Below, piece after piece: positions 1 to 8,584 of a stretch of 64,000 nt of DNA. The first letter of the stretch is position 1, and each line of letters begins with the position of its first letter. Made by a program: the position numbers and the translations under genes. Source of the stretch: Bacteroides clarus YIT 12056 (GTDB lineage Bacteria > Bacteroidota > Bacteroidia > Bacteroidales > Bacteroidaceae); assembly GCF_900129655.1 (NCBI RefSeq), contig NZ_FQWK01000008.1:1-64000 (forward strand), given 5' to 3'. The notes beneath the pieces were generated by a model that made no database searches, was not told the origin of the DNA, and saw only the letters and a list, made by a program, of their open reading frames with translations.

Positions 1-212
1 CCGTTACGATATACGTTGAATTCGGTATCCATAGGGTCGGATGAGAGGTATCTCCATGAAATGGTGACGGTAGAAGCGTCTTTGCGGATAGCGACCACAC
101 CACGTCCGAGATTTTCACGTTGCAATTTCTTGTAGTTGTAGTTAGTCCGGGCGTTTAAGCTTATAGTAATAATCAGCATGGATGCGATTAGATAATACAG
201 GTGTTTTCTCAT
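1..212 (-). CDS. Rhamnogalacturonan lyase, PL11-like (N-terminal part only)
   Basis: The reading frame opens with ATG at 212 and runs off the left edge, so only about 70 residues are visible. It starts with a signal peptide (MRKHLYYLIASMLIITISL), followed by the segment LGRGVVAIRK and then VTISWRYL and FNVYRNG. The order 'LGRGVVA..., VSWR.L..., FNVYR' is the typical N-terminal strand pattern of family PL11 rhamnogalacturonan lyases, which cleave the rhamnose-galacturonic acid backbone of pectin by beta-elimination. It is the last visible gene of a minus-strand polysaccharide utilisation locus and is separated from the next upstream gene by about 350 bases, so it may have its own promoter. The catalytic part lies outside the window, so activity cannot be judged. 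The family call is fairly sure; substrate detail is inferred. Confidence 0.75.
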   Translation of the reverse strand, partial: MRKHLYYLIASMLIITISLNARTNYNYKKLQRENLGRGVVAIRKDASTVTISWRYLSSDPMDTEFNVYRN

Positions 213-564
213 ATCTTTTTCAGTTCTTGGGTTACGGGAATATTGTTTTTCAAATAGTCCAAGTAGCATCTGCAGATTAAAAGGCTTTGGGGAACTACAG
301 AGAACTCGGCACGAATCCAAATCTATTGTGCTATCATATCCTAACCTTGTAGCCATTGTTCAATGCAATATACAACTCGAAAGAAGTATATACGAGGTAT
401 GCATTTCACTTACGGATAAGTCCAATCTCGTAGATTTATTCAACAAAAATAAATTCATAAGTTATCAAAGAGGAAAGCGGTCTTGATAGACTAAGTTTAT
501 TTGATTTTCTAAATTCTAGTGCCCCACTAACTTGTAGTGGGCACTAGTGATATTTATCAATAAT
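213..564. other. Intergenic stretch between the PL11-like gene and the fimbrillin-like gene
   Basis: There is no credible gene in this AT-rich stretch. It holds an inverted repeat near its right edge (516-547, listed separately). On the minus strand there is one TAGATTTG box (318-325) that fits the Bacteroides -7 consensus TAnnTTTG and could drive the PL11-like gene, which starts about 100 bases further on. No convincing -33 box was seen, so the promoter is only possible. Confidence 0.4.
516..547. terminator. Hairpin just downstream of the fimbrillin-like operon end
   Basis: The arms CTAGTGCCC (516-524) and GGGCACTAG (539-547) are perfect complements, and a further ACTA/TAGT pairing lies inside them after a one-base bulge. 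The hairpin sits about 20 bases past the stop codon of the minus-strand gene at 565. No strong T run follows in the minus direction, so it may be a weak terminator or an mRNA 3' end stabiliser rather than a classical intrinsic terminator. Confidence 0.5.
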
Positions 565-2100
565 TTAGAATGCCAACAAGTAGCGGTAAAGGCGCTTATC
601 TTTCAGACCAACACCTTTATAGCGATCTGCCAATGCTGTCTTACCATAAGAATAGCACCAATTTGAACCAGCAGCACGAAGCGATGTAGACCAATAAAGA
701 TCGGTTGAAATTTTATCACCTTCAGCCTTATCTAATGAAGCATCTATGGCAGTGCGATTGGCCTCTATGTTAATATGATCGCGAAGTGATGGAAGATACC
801 AACCCGATGTTATATCAGGAGCAACAGTCGTTCTACACCAAATATTGTATGACTCTATCATTACACAATTGTAACTATGGGTGTAACCTCCAATAACTAG
901 CGGATTGCTAACAGACATCCATGAGTGGGTATCCTCAAATCCTATTTCAGCAAAGGTATCTTCCTTAAGAGAACCTGCAGAATTGGTATTCTGATTGGCT
1001 AAACCATGACCATAATCTATCCACCAGTTCCTCCATCCCGCGTTATTCTCCGCCGATGTAGTGGCAGCATAGTCACCCCAGGCTGCAAGACTACCGTTAT
1101 TAAGTGAAAGGACAATGGCGTGAGTAGCTGTCTTATAGGATGAAGAAATACCGTCTGTTGTGCCAAGTTTTGCCACAACACCTATTACCATTGCTTTCTG
1201 TTGCGCCGTGAGCTCTGCATCTTTTGATACAAGTTTGCCAGTGGAAAGATAGTAGTCACCTACCTGCAGATTGTAACCAGAAACAAGGTCTACACCGCCA
1301 TCTATAACATAGTCAGCATATTCACCTTTGTTGATATTTGCGAGGTTGTTAATGGTAGCATTGTTTTGTCTGTCACCATCTGTATACGATACGTTGAGTG
1401 TCTCTGAAGTGTTCGCCTTTACTATAAGGCGGTAAGACTGTATCTCTGTATCAAAATATGGTTTTACAATCTTGCCGCCAAGTTTGAACTGAACATTTTC
1501 CGCTTTCGTCAATACATAAGGTTCCATACCTTGGTTTGTGAAGACATACGAACTGTTAGGTAGTTCAACATTCACCATGCAGTTGACATGTGTCATATTC
1601 AACTTTACATAATGCAATTTTGTATCTACCGTGCAAGCACCTGTAACCATGATATCGGCACTATTAAAGTTCTTTACATTCTCTTGATTCAACGGAACTT
1701 GAAGACTGTTGATGTATTCAGAAAAAGGGGTTTCCGACGAGGCGTCGAAAGTGATATTTTCATTATAAGGAAAATATGCATAGAACTTAATGTCTGCCAT
1801 GTCTACCGAGTAGTTGAGACTTGTTGCGGGAGACCAAAAACCAGACTGATTGAGTGTAAGTGGCAAATTGTTCAGATCTTCAACAACATAGCCATTTTTC
1901 ACTCCAAATACACCGGCTTTATCGCCAACGGTAAAGACAGTGGTCATTGTAGTAGTGTTGATAGAGGCGCGCGTATGTGATTCAGTGATTTCAAAGCGCA
2001 GTGCAGCAACATTAAAGTTGCTCATCGTGTAGTCATCGCTACTACAGCTATTTAGCACAAATGTTAGCACTAAGGTAAGAATTGAAGTTATCTTATTCAT
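565..2100 (-). CDS. Fimbrillin-family lipoprotein with C-terminal DUF1566-like domain
   Basis: The chosen start at 2100 gives MNKITSILTLVLTFVLNSC, a lipoprotein signal ending in a Cys followed by SSDDY; acidic residues right after the Cys fit the Bacteroides surface lipoprotein export signal. An in-frame Met ten codons upstream (2130) would put extra residues ahead of the signal and is less likely. The protein is about 511 residues. The first 300 resemble the Mfa/fimbrillin-like beta-sandwich repeats seen in Bacteroidetes pilins and surface glycan-binding proteins (TRAS, FTVGDKAGVF and INKGEYADYVI motifs). The last 150 contain WGDYAAT, GWYLPSLRD and YWSTSL, as in DUF1566/FSM-type domains with a C-type-lectin-like look. 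Its place after susD suggests a surface glycan-binding role. The binding role is inferred from position. Confidence 0.7.
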   Translation of the reverse strand: MNKITSILTLVLTFVLNSCSSDDYTMSNFNVAALRFEITESHTRASINTTTMTTVFTVGDKAGVFGVKNGYVVEDLNNLPLTLNQSGFWSPATSLNYSVDMADIKFYAYFPYNENITFDASSETPFSEYINSLQVPLNQENVKNFNSADIMVTGACTVDTKLHYVKLNMTHVNCMVNVELPNSSYVFTNQGMEPYVLTKAENVQFKLGGKIVKPYFDTEIQSYRLIVKANTSETLNVSYTDGDRQNNATINNLANINKGEYADYVIDGGVDLVSGYNLQVGDYYLSTGKLVSKDAELTAQQKAMVIGVVAKLGTTDGISSSYKTATHAIVLSLNNGSLAAWGDYAATTSAENNAGWRNWWIDYGHGLANQNTNSAGSLKEDTFAEIGFEDTHSWMSVSNPLVIGGYTHSYNCVMIESYNIWCRTTVAPDITSGWYLPSLRDHINIEANRTAIDASLDKAEGDKISTDLYWSTSLRAAGSNWCYSYGKTALADRYKGVGLKDKRLYRYLLAF

Positions 2101-2129
2101 GGATTTATCAATAATAAATTGGTTAATCA

Positions 2130-2993
2130 TTAGTGTGAACTTATGTTACCGCCACCAGTAGAAGGGGTCCACTGTGCACCACCTGGAATAAACTCGATGG
2201 AACCTATGCCGTCAGTAAGGTCTATATTATATTCGTTCATATGGTCTTGAACCAGTGATACTTCACCCATGGCAACTGTGTAAGAGCGGTTGGTTCCAAG
2301 TATAACAATCTTAGCAGGATCGTAGGAATCAGCGGTAACTATTTGTGGAATAAGGGTAAGTGTAATAACTTTTGCACTATTATAAACAACATCTGCGAGA
2401 TCTGATGTAACATTGAGTTCAATATCGTTTGTGAACGAATTGACGGTAGCTTCATGAACAAAACCACACAGACGATAGCCCTTTATGGTCTCGTCTTCCG
2501 GAACAATTAGGTTCAACTTCATTTGAGCATATGCATACTTAAAGTTTAATATTGCTGAAGTTACACCTATAGTAATATCGTTTGTATTTGCCACAAAGAG
2601 TGGTGGAATAGCGCTTTGGTCCTTTGTATTAAGATTGATGATGGCCTCATTTCCGTCTTCACCCATAAAAGGATAGTAAGCCGAAATAAATCCATTACCT
2701 TTAATGTATATAGGTACGCCTATAGTAGCATCAAACGTAGCTCCATCCTCGGCACAAGTGTATGAACGATTACGCGAGGTATTATCGTTGTAACTTGTGG
2801 TAATGCCTATCTTATCGCCAGCAACGAAGGTCTTATCTTGAAATAATTCAGAAGTTATATGTGCCGAAATATTCACCATGCTACCCTCTCTATCAGTAGT
2901 AAAGTGTCCACCTAAGTAATCTTCGTTAGAACAGCTCGCTAATACAAACAATATGATTAGCAAGAGCGATATATTTGAAAATTTTTTTTTCAT
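2130..2993 (-). CDS. Fimbrillin-family lipoprotein
   Basis: This is a 287-residue lipoprotein. The signal is MKKKFSNISLLLIILFVLASC followed by SNEDYLGG, again with acidic residues directly after the lipidated Cys, which favours surface display. The body has the fimbrillin_C/Mfa-like features FVAGDKIGITTSY, FISAYYPFMGEDG and FKYAYAQMKLNL. It shares this layout with the gene that follows it 29 bases downstream, so the two look like a pair, one short and one carrying an extra C-terminal domain. It lies 25 bases after the stop of susD and is almost certainly co-transcribed with it. In typical polysaccharide loci this slot holds the surface glycan-binding protein (SusE/SusF position). That role is inferred; a structural pilin cannot be excluded. 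Confidence 0.7.
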   Translation of the reverse strand: MKKKFSNISLLLIILFVLASCSNEDYLGGHFTTDREGSMVNISAHITSELFQDKTFVAGDKIGITTSYNDNTSRNRSYTCAEDGATFDATIGVPIYIKGNGFISAYYPFMGEDGNEAIINLNTKDQSAIPPLFVANTNDITIGVTSAILNFKYAYAQMKLNLIVPEDETIKGYRLCGFVHEATVNSFTNDIELNVTSDLADVVYNSAKVITLTLIPQIVTADSYDPAKIVILGTNRSYTVAMGEVSLVQDHMNEYNIDLTDGIGSIEFIPGGAQWTPSTGGGNISSH

Positions 2994-3018
2994 ACTTTTC
3001 TTTATATTAACGTGTCGT

Positions 3019-4653
3019 TTAATATCCCTTATTCTGAGTGTATAATCCCTGGTGAACCTGAATTTGGCTCAACGGAATAGGGTAGAGATACATGTCTGGG
3101 GTTACGCGGTTGGCATAAACAGTATAGTTTGCCGAGTGGCTGCCATCGCGAAGGTCGCGGTAGTTGATGAACTTCGTCTTGATGTCGTCAACAAACGTAT
3201 TCAGGCGAACCTGATCGAACCAACGTTGCCCTTCGCCTAGTAGTTCGTGACGTCGCTCGCTTAATACAGCAACTTGGAATTGTTGGGGTGAGAGACCTGT
3301 CAGTGTACTCATACCAGCACGAGTACGAATAAGATTAAGACAGTGGTAACCTTCATTTGTATTGCCTACACATTCGGCATAAAGTAACATCACATCTTCT
3401 ATGCGCAACAGAGGAAAATTCTGTGGCCAGTACGTACGGTCTACAATAGAAGCGTCCATATCGGGGAAGCCAAGTTCATTTCTCTTCATTTTATGCTCGA
3501 AGAACTTTACCATAAAGTTGTTTGCATCCTTTATGCCACCAACATATTCGCCCGTCTCTTCGTCGTAAAATGAGGCCGTGTTGATAGTTCCCGACAAACG
3601 TTCATCGAGTATGTCAGTGACTTCACCACCCTCGACATCAGCATTTAGCTGGAAGAACTCGTCTTGAAGATCGCGGTTGATGTATAAGTGTGGACCTATA
3701 GTGAGGTTAGCGTTACAATAGTTGTCAGCTTTAGAGTTCTGAACGCGTGTAAGTGGTGTCATTGGGTTACCGGCATCTTTTTCGCAAGCATACTGAATTT
3801 CAAAGAGGAAGTACTTATTATTGTTTTCATGAATCCACATCTTATTCCATTCATCAATATCTTTTGCCCAATACTTTGTTGGAATACCATTCAATGCATT
3901 AGCTTCTTGTAATACTTCACGTAGCATTTCCTCGGCTTGAGCCTTAGTGTCTTTGTAGAGTGGAAAGCCTGCCATCTGCATGTAAACCTTTCCCAGCAAA
4001 GCTTTGGCAGCTATAGCACTCACACGTTCAGGATGTTTCTTGCCTTGGAAGTCTACAGATGACTCCTGAAGATTGTTAGTGGCAAACTCAAGGTCTTCTA
4101 TAATCTGAGTATAAATCTCTACACTCTCGCTTTGTTTCAGTGCAAATGATTCGGCTGTTGACAATACTGTTGTAGATAACGGCACACGACCGAAGAAACG
4201 AACCAAATCGAAATAAGCAAAACCGCGCAAGAAACGAGCTTCAGCCTCGTATTGCGTCTTAACGTCTTCGGTAGTTTCAGACAAACCTCCCATATTTTCT
4301 AACAAAGCATTAGCTGAAGCTATTAATTTATAATAGTCGGCCCAACAGTTTGCTACGATAGAGTTGGTTAGTAATGAGGTGGAGTTAAATTGAGAACAAT
4401 CAGCATAGTCATTTGCCTTGGCTTCGGTAGTTTGCAACATATTATCTGAACGAATTTCTGACATTGCAAAATAATATATAGATAATGGCTTCAAGCAACT
4501 ATATACACCAGTAAGTGCTTGATCCATTTGCGCCGGTGTCTTGTAGAAGTTTCCAGTACTAAGCGAACTTTTGGATGGAGTTTCAAGAAAGTCGCTGCAG
4601 CTTGTGACCACAAGTGTTAGCACTAAGGCTAATATTGATATTTTTTTGTTCAT
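3019..4653 (-). CDS. SusD/RagB-family outer membrane nutrient-binding lipoprotein
   Basis: The start at 4653 gives MNKKISILALVLTLVVTSC, a lipoprotein signal with Cys about residue 19. The open frame continues upstream into the 3' end of susC, but that extension would bury the signal peptide. The mature protein opens with SDFLETPSKSSLSTGNFYKT, the classic SusD N-terminus, and continues with the helical TPR-like core (EARFLRGFAYFDLVRFFGRVPL) and the C-terminal LSERRHELLGEGQRWFDQVR segment common to RagB/SusD proteins. At 544 residues it is of normal size. SusD caps the SusC barrel at the cell surface and captures oligosaccharides. It follows susC by 43 bases and is in the same operon. Confidence 0.95.
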   Translation of the reverse strand: MNKKISILALVLTLVVTSCSDFLETPSKSSLSTGNFYKTPAQMDQALTGVYSCLKPLSIYYFAMSEIRSDNMLQTTEAKANDYADCSQFNSTSLLTNSIVANCWADYYKLIASANALLENMGGLSETTEDVKTQYEAEARFLRGFAYFDLVRFFGRVPLSTTVLSTAESFALKQSESVEIYTQIIEDLEFATNNLQESSVDFQGKKHPERVSAIAAKALLGKVYMQMAGFPLYKDTKAQAEEMLREVLQEANALNGIPTKYWAKDIDEWNKMWIHENNNKYFLFEIQYACEKDAGNPMTPLTRVQNSKADNYCNANLTIGPHLYINRDLQDEFFQLNADVEGGEVTDILDERLSGTINTASFYDEETGEYVGGIKDANNFMVKFFEHKMKRNELGFPDMDASIVDRTYWPQNFPLLRIEDVMLLYAECVGNTNEGYHCLNLIRTRAGMSTLTGLSPQQFQVAVLSERRHELLGEGQRWFDQVRLNTFVDDIKTKFINYRDLRDGSHSANYTVYANRVTPDMYLYPIPLSQIQVHQGLYTQNKGY

Positions 4654-4696
4654 CTTGGTATATTCGATATTATTATTCAAAGTGTATATATGGTTA

Positions 4697-7600
4697 TTAC
4701 AAACTGATATTACAGCCAATAGAAAATGTACGAGCAGAGGGATAAGCTCCATAATCGTAAGCACGTACCTGACTACCAGAGTTGTTGGATTCTGGCGAAT
4801 AACCACCATAATAGTTATCTATCATAAAGATATTCTCAACACTTGCAGTAATGCGCAAAGAGCGGACCATAACATCCTTCGAGAAATTAAAGCGATAACC
4901 AAGGGTTATATTTTTCAATTTGATGAAGTCAGTTGAATACAACCAGCGTGTAGAGAATTGCTCTTCAATGCTGCCATAGGTACCCACAGCAGCTGGTATC
5001 TTCCCATTACCCACGTGGTCAGGATTAAGCCACATATCTTTATAATGATCCAAGCGATTGAGCGCGTTGCCTTGATACTGCATGTCTATTGCACGTCCTA
5101 GAGCAGACCATATTTTTCCGCCACACTGACCGGTGATAAGGAACGACATGTCCCAATTGTTCCACTTGAAGGAGTTGTTTAATCCAAAAGTCCATGATGG
5201 TTGTGGCTTGCCACAGTATGTGCGGTCGGCCTCGTTAATGACACCATCGCCATTAACATCGCGATAACGGACAGAGCCTACAACTGAACTTTCTTGTTTA
5301 GGGAAGCGTGCAAGATCCTCTTCGTTACGGTAGACTCCATCAGCTATATACATATAGTATTCACCTACTGGATGACCGACCTCTATGATTTGAGTTTTAT
5401 TATCAAAGCCTGTGTAGATAGTACTATTCTCACCAAGATCGGTGACCTTATTTGTAGAGTAACCTACGGAAGCCTTTGTTGTCCACGTTATGAGGCCTGT
5501 AAGATTTTCTGTTTTTAACTCTATTTCTACTCCATTTGTACGAATATTCCCTATGTTATCCCATCCCTTAGCATATCCGATAACCGATGGAAGAGTGACC
5601 TGATAGAGCATATTACTAATGTTCTTTACATAGTAATCTACTGCAACTGAGATGCGATTTCTGAAGAAACTAAGATCAAGGCCATAGTTCCATGAGTTAG
5701 TTTTCTGCCATCCAAGGTCATCATTGTTCAATGATAAGGGGATGTAGCCTGGGATAAGTGTTCCGTCTTGAGCATAATTGGTAGATGTAAGCATACCATC
5801 TGCCGCATTTGTAGGAATAGAGTTAGAACCGTTAGAACCGTAGGATACTCTCACTTTGGCTTGATTCATAATCCAAGTGCGGTCCCAAAACTTCTCGTTA
5901 CTGATACGCCATGCTGCAGATATGGCCGGAAATGTACCCCATTTGCGATTAAGACCGAACCGACTAGAACCATCTCGACGTATTGATGCATTAATGAGAT
6001 ACCGTGAATCATAGCCATATTCGACACGACTAAAATATGAAATCAAATGGTCGTCAGTAGAATATGTAGCATCAAAACGTGTAGGCTCAACGCTAGTTAG
6101 TGTCCATCCCTGTATGGTGTTATTAGGAAATTGTGTAGCAGCCATGGTGTATGATGCTGCGTCTTGCGTAGATTCTGCAGACCAACCTACTACAACATTA
6201 AAGTTGTGCTTTTTTGCAAACTTACGAGTGTATGTAGCTGTAGCTTGAATAAGATACTTGTGCGAACGTGTTCCATTCCAGTTGCCAACAGCTGCATAAC
6301 CTTCACCCTGTGTCCAGTTGCGGTTTAGCGATGACGGTGTAAAGGTTTTGCGTTCACGATTATTGAATATCCATGAAGCCAAGGCCCGTATTTTAAGATG
6401 TTTATTTACCTGATATGCGGCGCGAGCACTTGCTTGTAAGCGTATCTGCTCGTCACGATACGAACGATCGCGCATCAGTGCAACGGGTGAAACGGTAGAA
6501 CCAGCCCACATATAGCGTGAGAATGGTTCAGCTGCAGTGTTTAAGCCTGCAGCCTGTTCTACCACAGGAACCAGTTGAAGTGCCTGCATTGCTGCATTGT
6601 CTTTACCATCGACATTGCCACCAGTAGTCACCATCATTTGAGGGGTTAAATCTAGTCCTAGTGTAAGGCGTTCCTTAATCGATGTCTCGGTAGATAGTTT
6701 TGCGTTCAAACGGTTCAATCCAGTGTGTATTACAATACCATCTTGGTGTGTATAACCCAATGATGCACGATAGCTAGATGTCTTGTTTCCGCTAGAAATG
6801 GCTAGGTTATAGTTCTGCGAGAATGCTGTACGAAACATTGCTTTCTGCCAATCTACGAGTGATAATCCGCCATATCCTATCATTTTCCAACGAGGATCTG
6901 ACACAGAAGAGGTTGAAGCACTACCGCCAGTCATTGCGACTTGCTCTGCATATGTATCACCCGCAAGTGCCCCACGGTTCCCATAAGTGTAAACATAACT
7001 ATTGTCATTGCTCATCTGTCGCCATATCATCCAGTCTGATGGGTTGAAAATATTCATCATTTTTTCGGGAGTAGATAATGAGAAATTTGTCGTGACATTA
7101 ACACTTGTACGACTATTCTTATCTCCCTTTTTTGAAGTGATAAGAATTACACCGTTAGCGCCACGCGAACCATAGATGGCCGACGATGAAGCGTCCTTCA
7201 GTACTTCTATAGACTGTATATCATGCGGGTTAATACTATTAAGATCAAAGCTTTCGTCCATAGGCACACCGTCTACAACATATAGTGGGCTTGACGATGC
7301 ACTCTCATTAATAGAAGTCGCACCACGTACTTTTATCTGTACCGATGAACCTGGGGCACCTGATGTAGATTGTATGTCAACACCAGCAAGCTCACCTTGC
7401 AGTGCAGCAGCTACATTAGTTAGTGGACGGTCTACAAGAGCATCGCCTTTCACCTGTGCCACGGCATTGGTAATATCACCACGCTTTACAGAACCATAAC
7501 CAATGGCTACAACTTCGTTAATAGTGATTGTATTCTCCTCAAGTCGAGCATTAATTTTGCCATCTACTACTTTTATAGTAAGTGGCTTGTAACCAATGTA

Positions 7601-7804
7601 TGTAATCTCAACTTGTTTTGCATTGCTCTTCAGAGTAAATTTTCCGTCTATATCGGTAATTGTGCCTTGTGTACCTGCCTTTATCGTGGCACCTATAAGT
7701 GGCTCGCCATCATTATTGCTGACAACCGTTCCTGTGATAACAGCTTGCGCTGAAACAATAGTCACCACCATCAAAAGCATAAGGGTTAATAATATCCTTT
7801 TCAT
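4697..7804 (-). CDS. SusC/RagA-family TonB-dependent outer membrane transporter
   Basis: The protein is 1035 residues with signal peptide MKRILLTLMLLMVVTIVSAQA. Residues about 22-95 form the carboxypeptidase-regulatory-like extension (ITGTVVSNNDGEPLIGATIK). The plug follows with VVAIGYGSVKRGDITNAV, LQGELAGVDIQSTSGAPGS and IEVLKDASSSAIYGSRGANG, all hallmark SusC plug motifs. The rest is the beta-barrel, ending in FSIGCNISL. It imports oligosaccharides across the outer membrane using TonB energy, paired with the SusD protein encoded right after it. It starts 10 bases after the BspA-like gene ends, so both are on one transcript. A TonB-box-like segment is not obvious, as is usual in this family. 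Confidence 0.96.
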   Translation of the reverse strand: MKRILLTLMLLMVVTIVSAQAVITGTVVSNNDGEPLIGATIKAGTQGTITDIDGKFTLKSNAKQVEITYIGYKPLTIKVVDGKINARLEENTITINEVVAIGYGSVKRGDITNAVAQVKGDALVDRPLTNVAAALQGELAGVDIQSTSGAPGSSVQIKVRGATSINESASSSPLYVVDGVPMDESFDLNSINPHDIQSIEVLKDASSSAIYGSRGANGVILITSKKGDKNSRTSVNVTTNFSLSTPEKMMNIFNPSDWMIWRQMSNDNSYVYTYGNRGALAGDTYAEQVAMTGGSASTSSVSDPRWKMIGYGGLSLVDWQKAMFRTAFSQNYNLAISSGNKTSSYRASLGYTHQDGIVIHTGLNRLNAKLSTETSIKERLTLGLDLTPQMMVTTGGNVDGKDNAAMQALQLVPVVEQAAGLNTAAEPFSRYMWAGSTVSPVALMRDRSYRDEQIRLQASARAAYQVNKHLKIRALASWIFNNRERKTFTPSSLNRNWTQGEGYAAVGNWNGTRSHKYLIQATATYTRKFAKKHNFNVVVGWSAESTQDAASYTMAATQFPNNTIQGWTLTSVEPTRFDATYSTDDHLISYFSRVEYGYDSRYLINASIRRDGSSRFGLNRKWGTFPAISAAWRISNEKFWDRTWIMNQAKVRVSYGSNGSNSIPTNAADGMLTSTNYAQDGTLIPGYIPLSLNNDDLGWQKTNSWNYGLDLSFFRNRISVAVDYYVKNISNMLYQVTLPSVIGYAKGWDNIGNIRTNGVEIELKTENLTGLITWTTKASVGYSTNKVTDLGENSTIYTGFDNKTQIIEVGHPVGEYYMYIADGVYRNEEDLARFPKQESSVVGSVRYRDVNGDGVINEADRTYCGKPQPSWTFGLNNSFKWNNWDMSFLITGQCGGKIWSALGRAIDMQYQGNALNRLDHYKDMWLNPDHVGNGKIPAAVGTYGSIEEQFSTRWLYSTDFIKLKNITLGYRFNFSKDVMVRSLRITASVENIFMIDNYYGGYSPESNNSGSQVRAYDYGAYPSARTFSIGCNISL

Positions 7805-7814
7805 ATCTCTCTTT

Positions 7815-8537
7815 TTATTCTACAATATTCATATTTTTCCATATAGGAGCATTCTTGTAAGTCTCGCTACAACCTGTAGGGACTTTAACTTCTGCTGATG
7901 AACTAATACTAGAGAATACGGTTTCATCGGCAATTATTGGTGGCTCTGTGGCATTAACTGTGATGAAACGTAGAGCAATACAGCCGTAAAACGCCATACG
8001 TCCTAGCTTTGTTACTGATACAGGTATATTTATAGATGTAAGTTTTTCACAGCGCCCAAAGCATGCAGAAGGTATTTCTGTGACACCTTTGGGGATATTT
8101 ACACTAGTCAATGTCGTGCAGATATTGAATGCACCTTGGCCAATGGAGGTTACTGTTTCAGGCAAAACACATGCAGTCATAGTGCGACAACCCATAAAAG
8201 CCTCCTCACCAATACTTGTTACGGTGAGTTGTTTACCGTCATTTTCAATGAATTCGGGTACATTTACATCTCCTTTGTAGGTAGAGACTTTAACAGTTGC
8301 AGTGGAAGCATCCTGCCAATGCAGTGGGTTACTACCATCGAATGTCACTGTTGCTGTGCCATTTTTGCTGTCAAGGAAGAACATCTTTGTGCCATCTTTA
8401 AGTATTGAGATGAACTGTCCGCGTGATGATGTCCAATAGTTTGGATCACCTTCAGTGATACCATCGTCGTCACAACTACATAAAACCGTGGCGCAAAGTA
8501 TCAGCAATTCGAAAGCTTTGAAAAAGTTTTTTTTCAT
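7815..8537 (-). CDS. BspA-type leucine-rich-repeat lipoprotein
   Basis: The start at 8537 (MKKNFFKAFELLILCATVLCSC) places a lipoprotein signal directly at the N-terminus; a Met six codons upstream is less likely. The mature protein begins CDDDGITEGD, rich in acidic residues after Cys, so it is probably surface exposed. After a 70-residue beta-rich domain (RGQFISILKDGTKMFFLDS), residues about 95-200 contain Treponema/BspA leucine-rich repeats: LTVTSIGEEAFMGC, VTSIGQGAFNIC, VTEIPSACFGRC and VTKLGRMAFYGC, a 23-residue period. Such repeats bind proteins or glycans. Here the gene lies between a GH43 enzyme and susC within one operon, so a role in substrate binding at the surface is inferred. Its placement upstream of susC is unusual. 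Confidence 0.8.
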   Translation of the reverse strand: MKKNFFKAFELLILCATVLCSCDDDGITEGDPNYWTSSRGQFISILKDGTKMFFLDSKNGTATVTFDGSNPLHWQDASTATVKVSTYKGDVNVPEFIENDGKQLTVTSIGEEAFMGCRTMTACVLPETVTSIGQGAFNICTTLTSVNIPKGVTEIPSACFGRCEKLTSINIPVSVTKLGRMAFYGCIALRFITVNATEPPIIADETVFSSISSSAEVKVPTGCSETYKNAPIWKNMNIVE

Positions 8538-8584
8538 ATAAAAGATCATAGTCATAAATATTATCTTTAGTTTTATTCCGTTGT

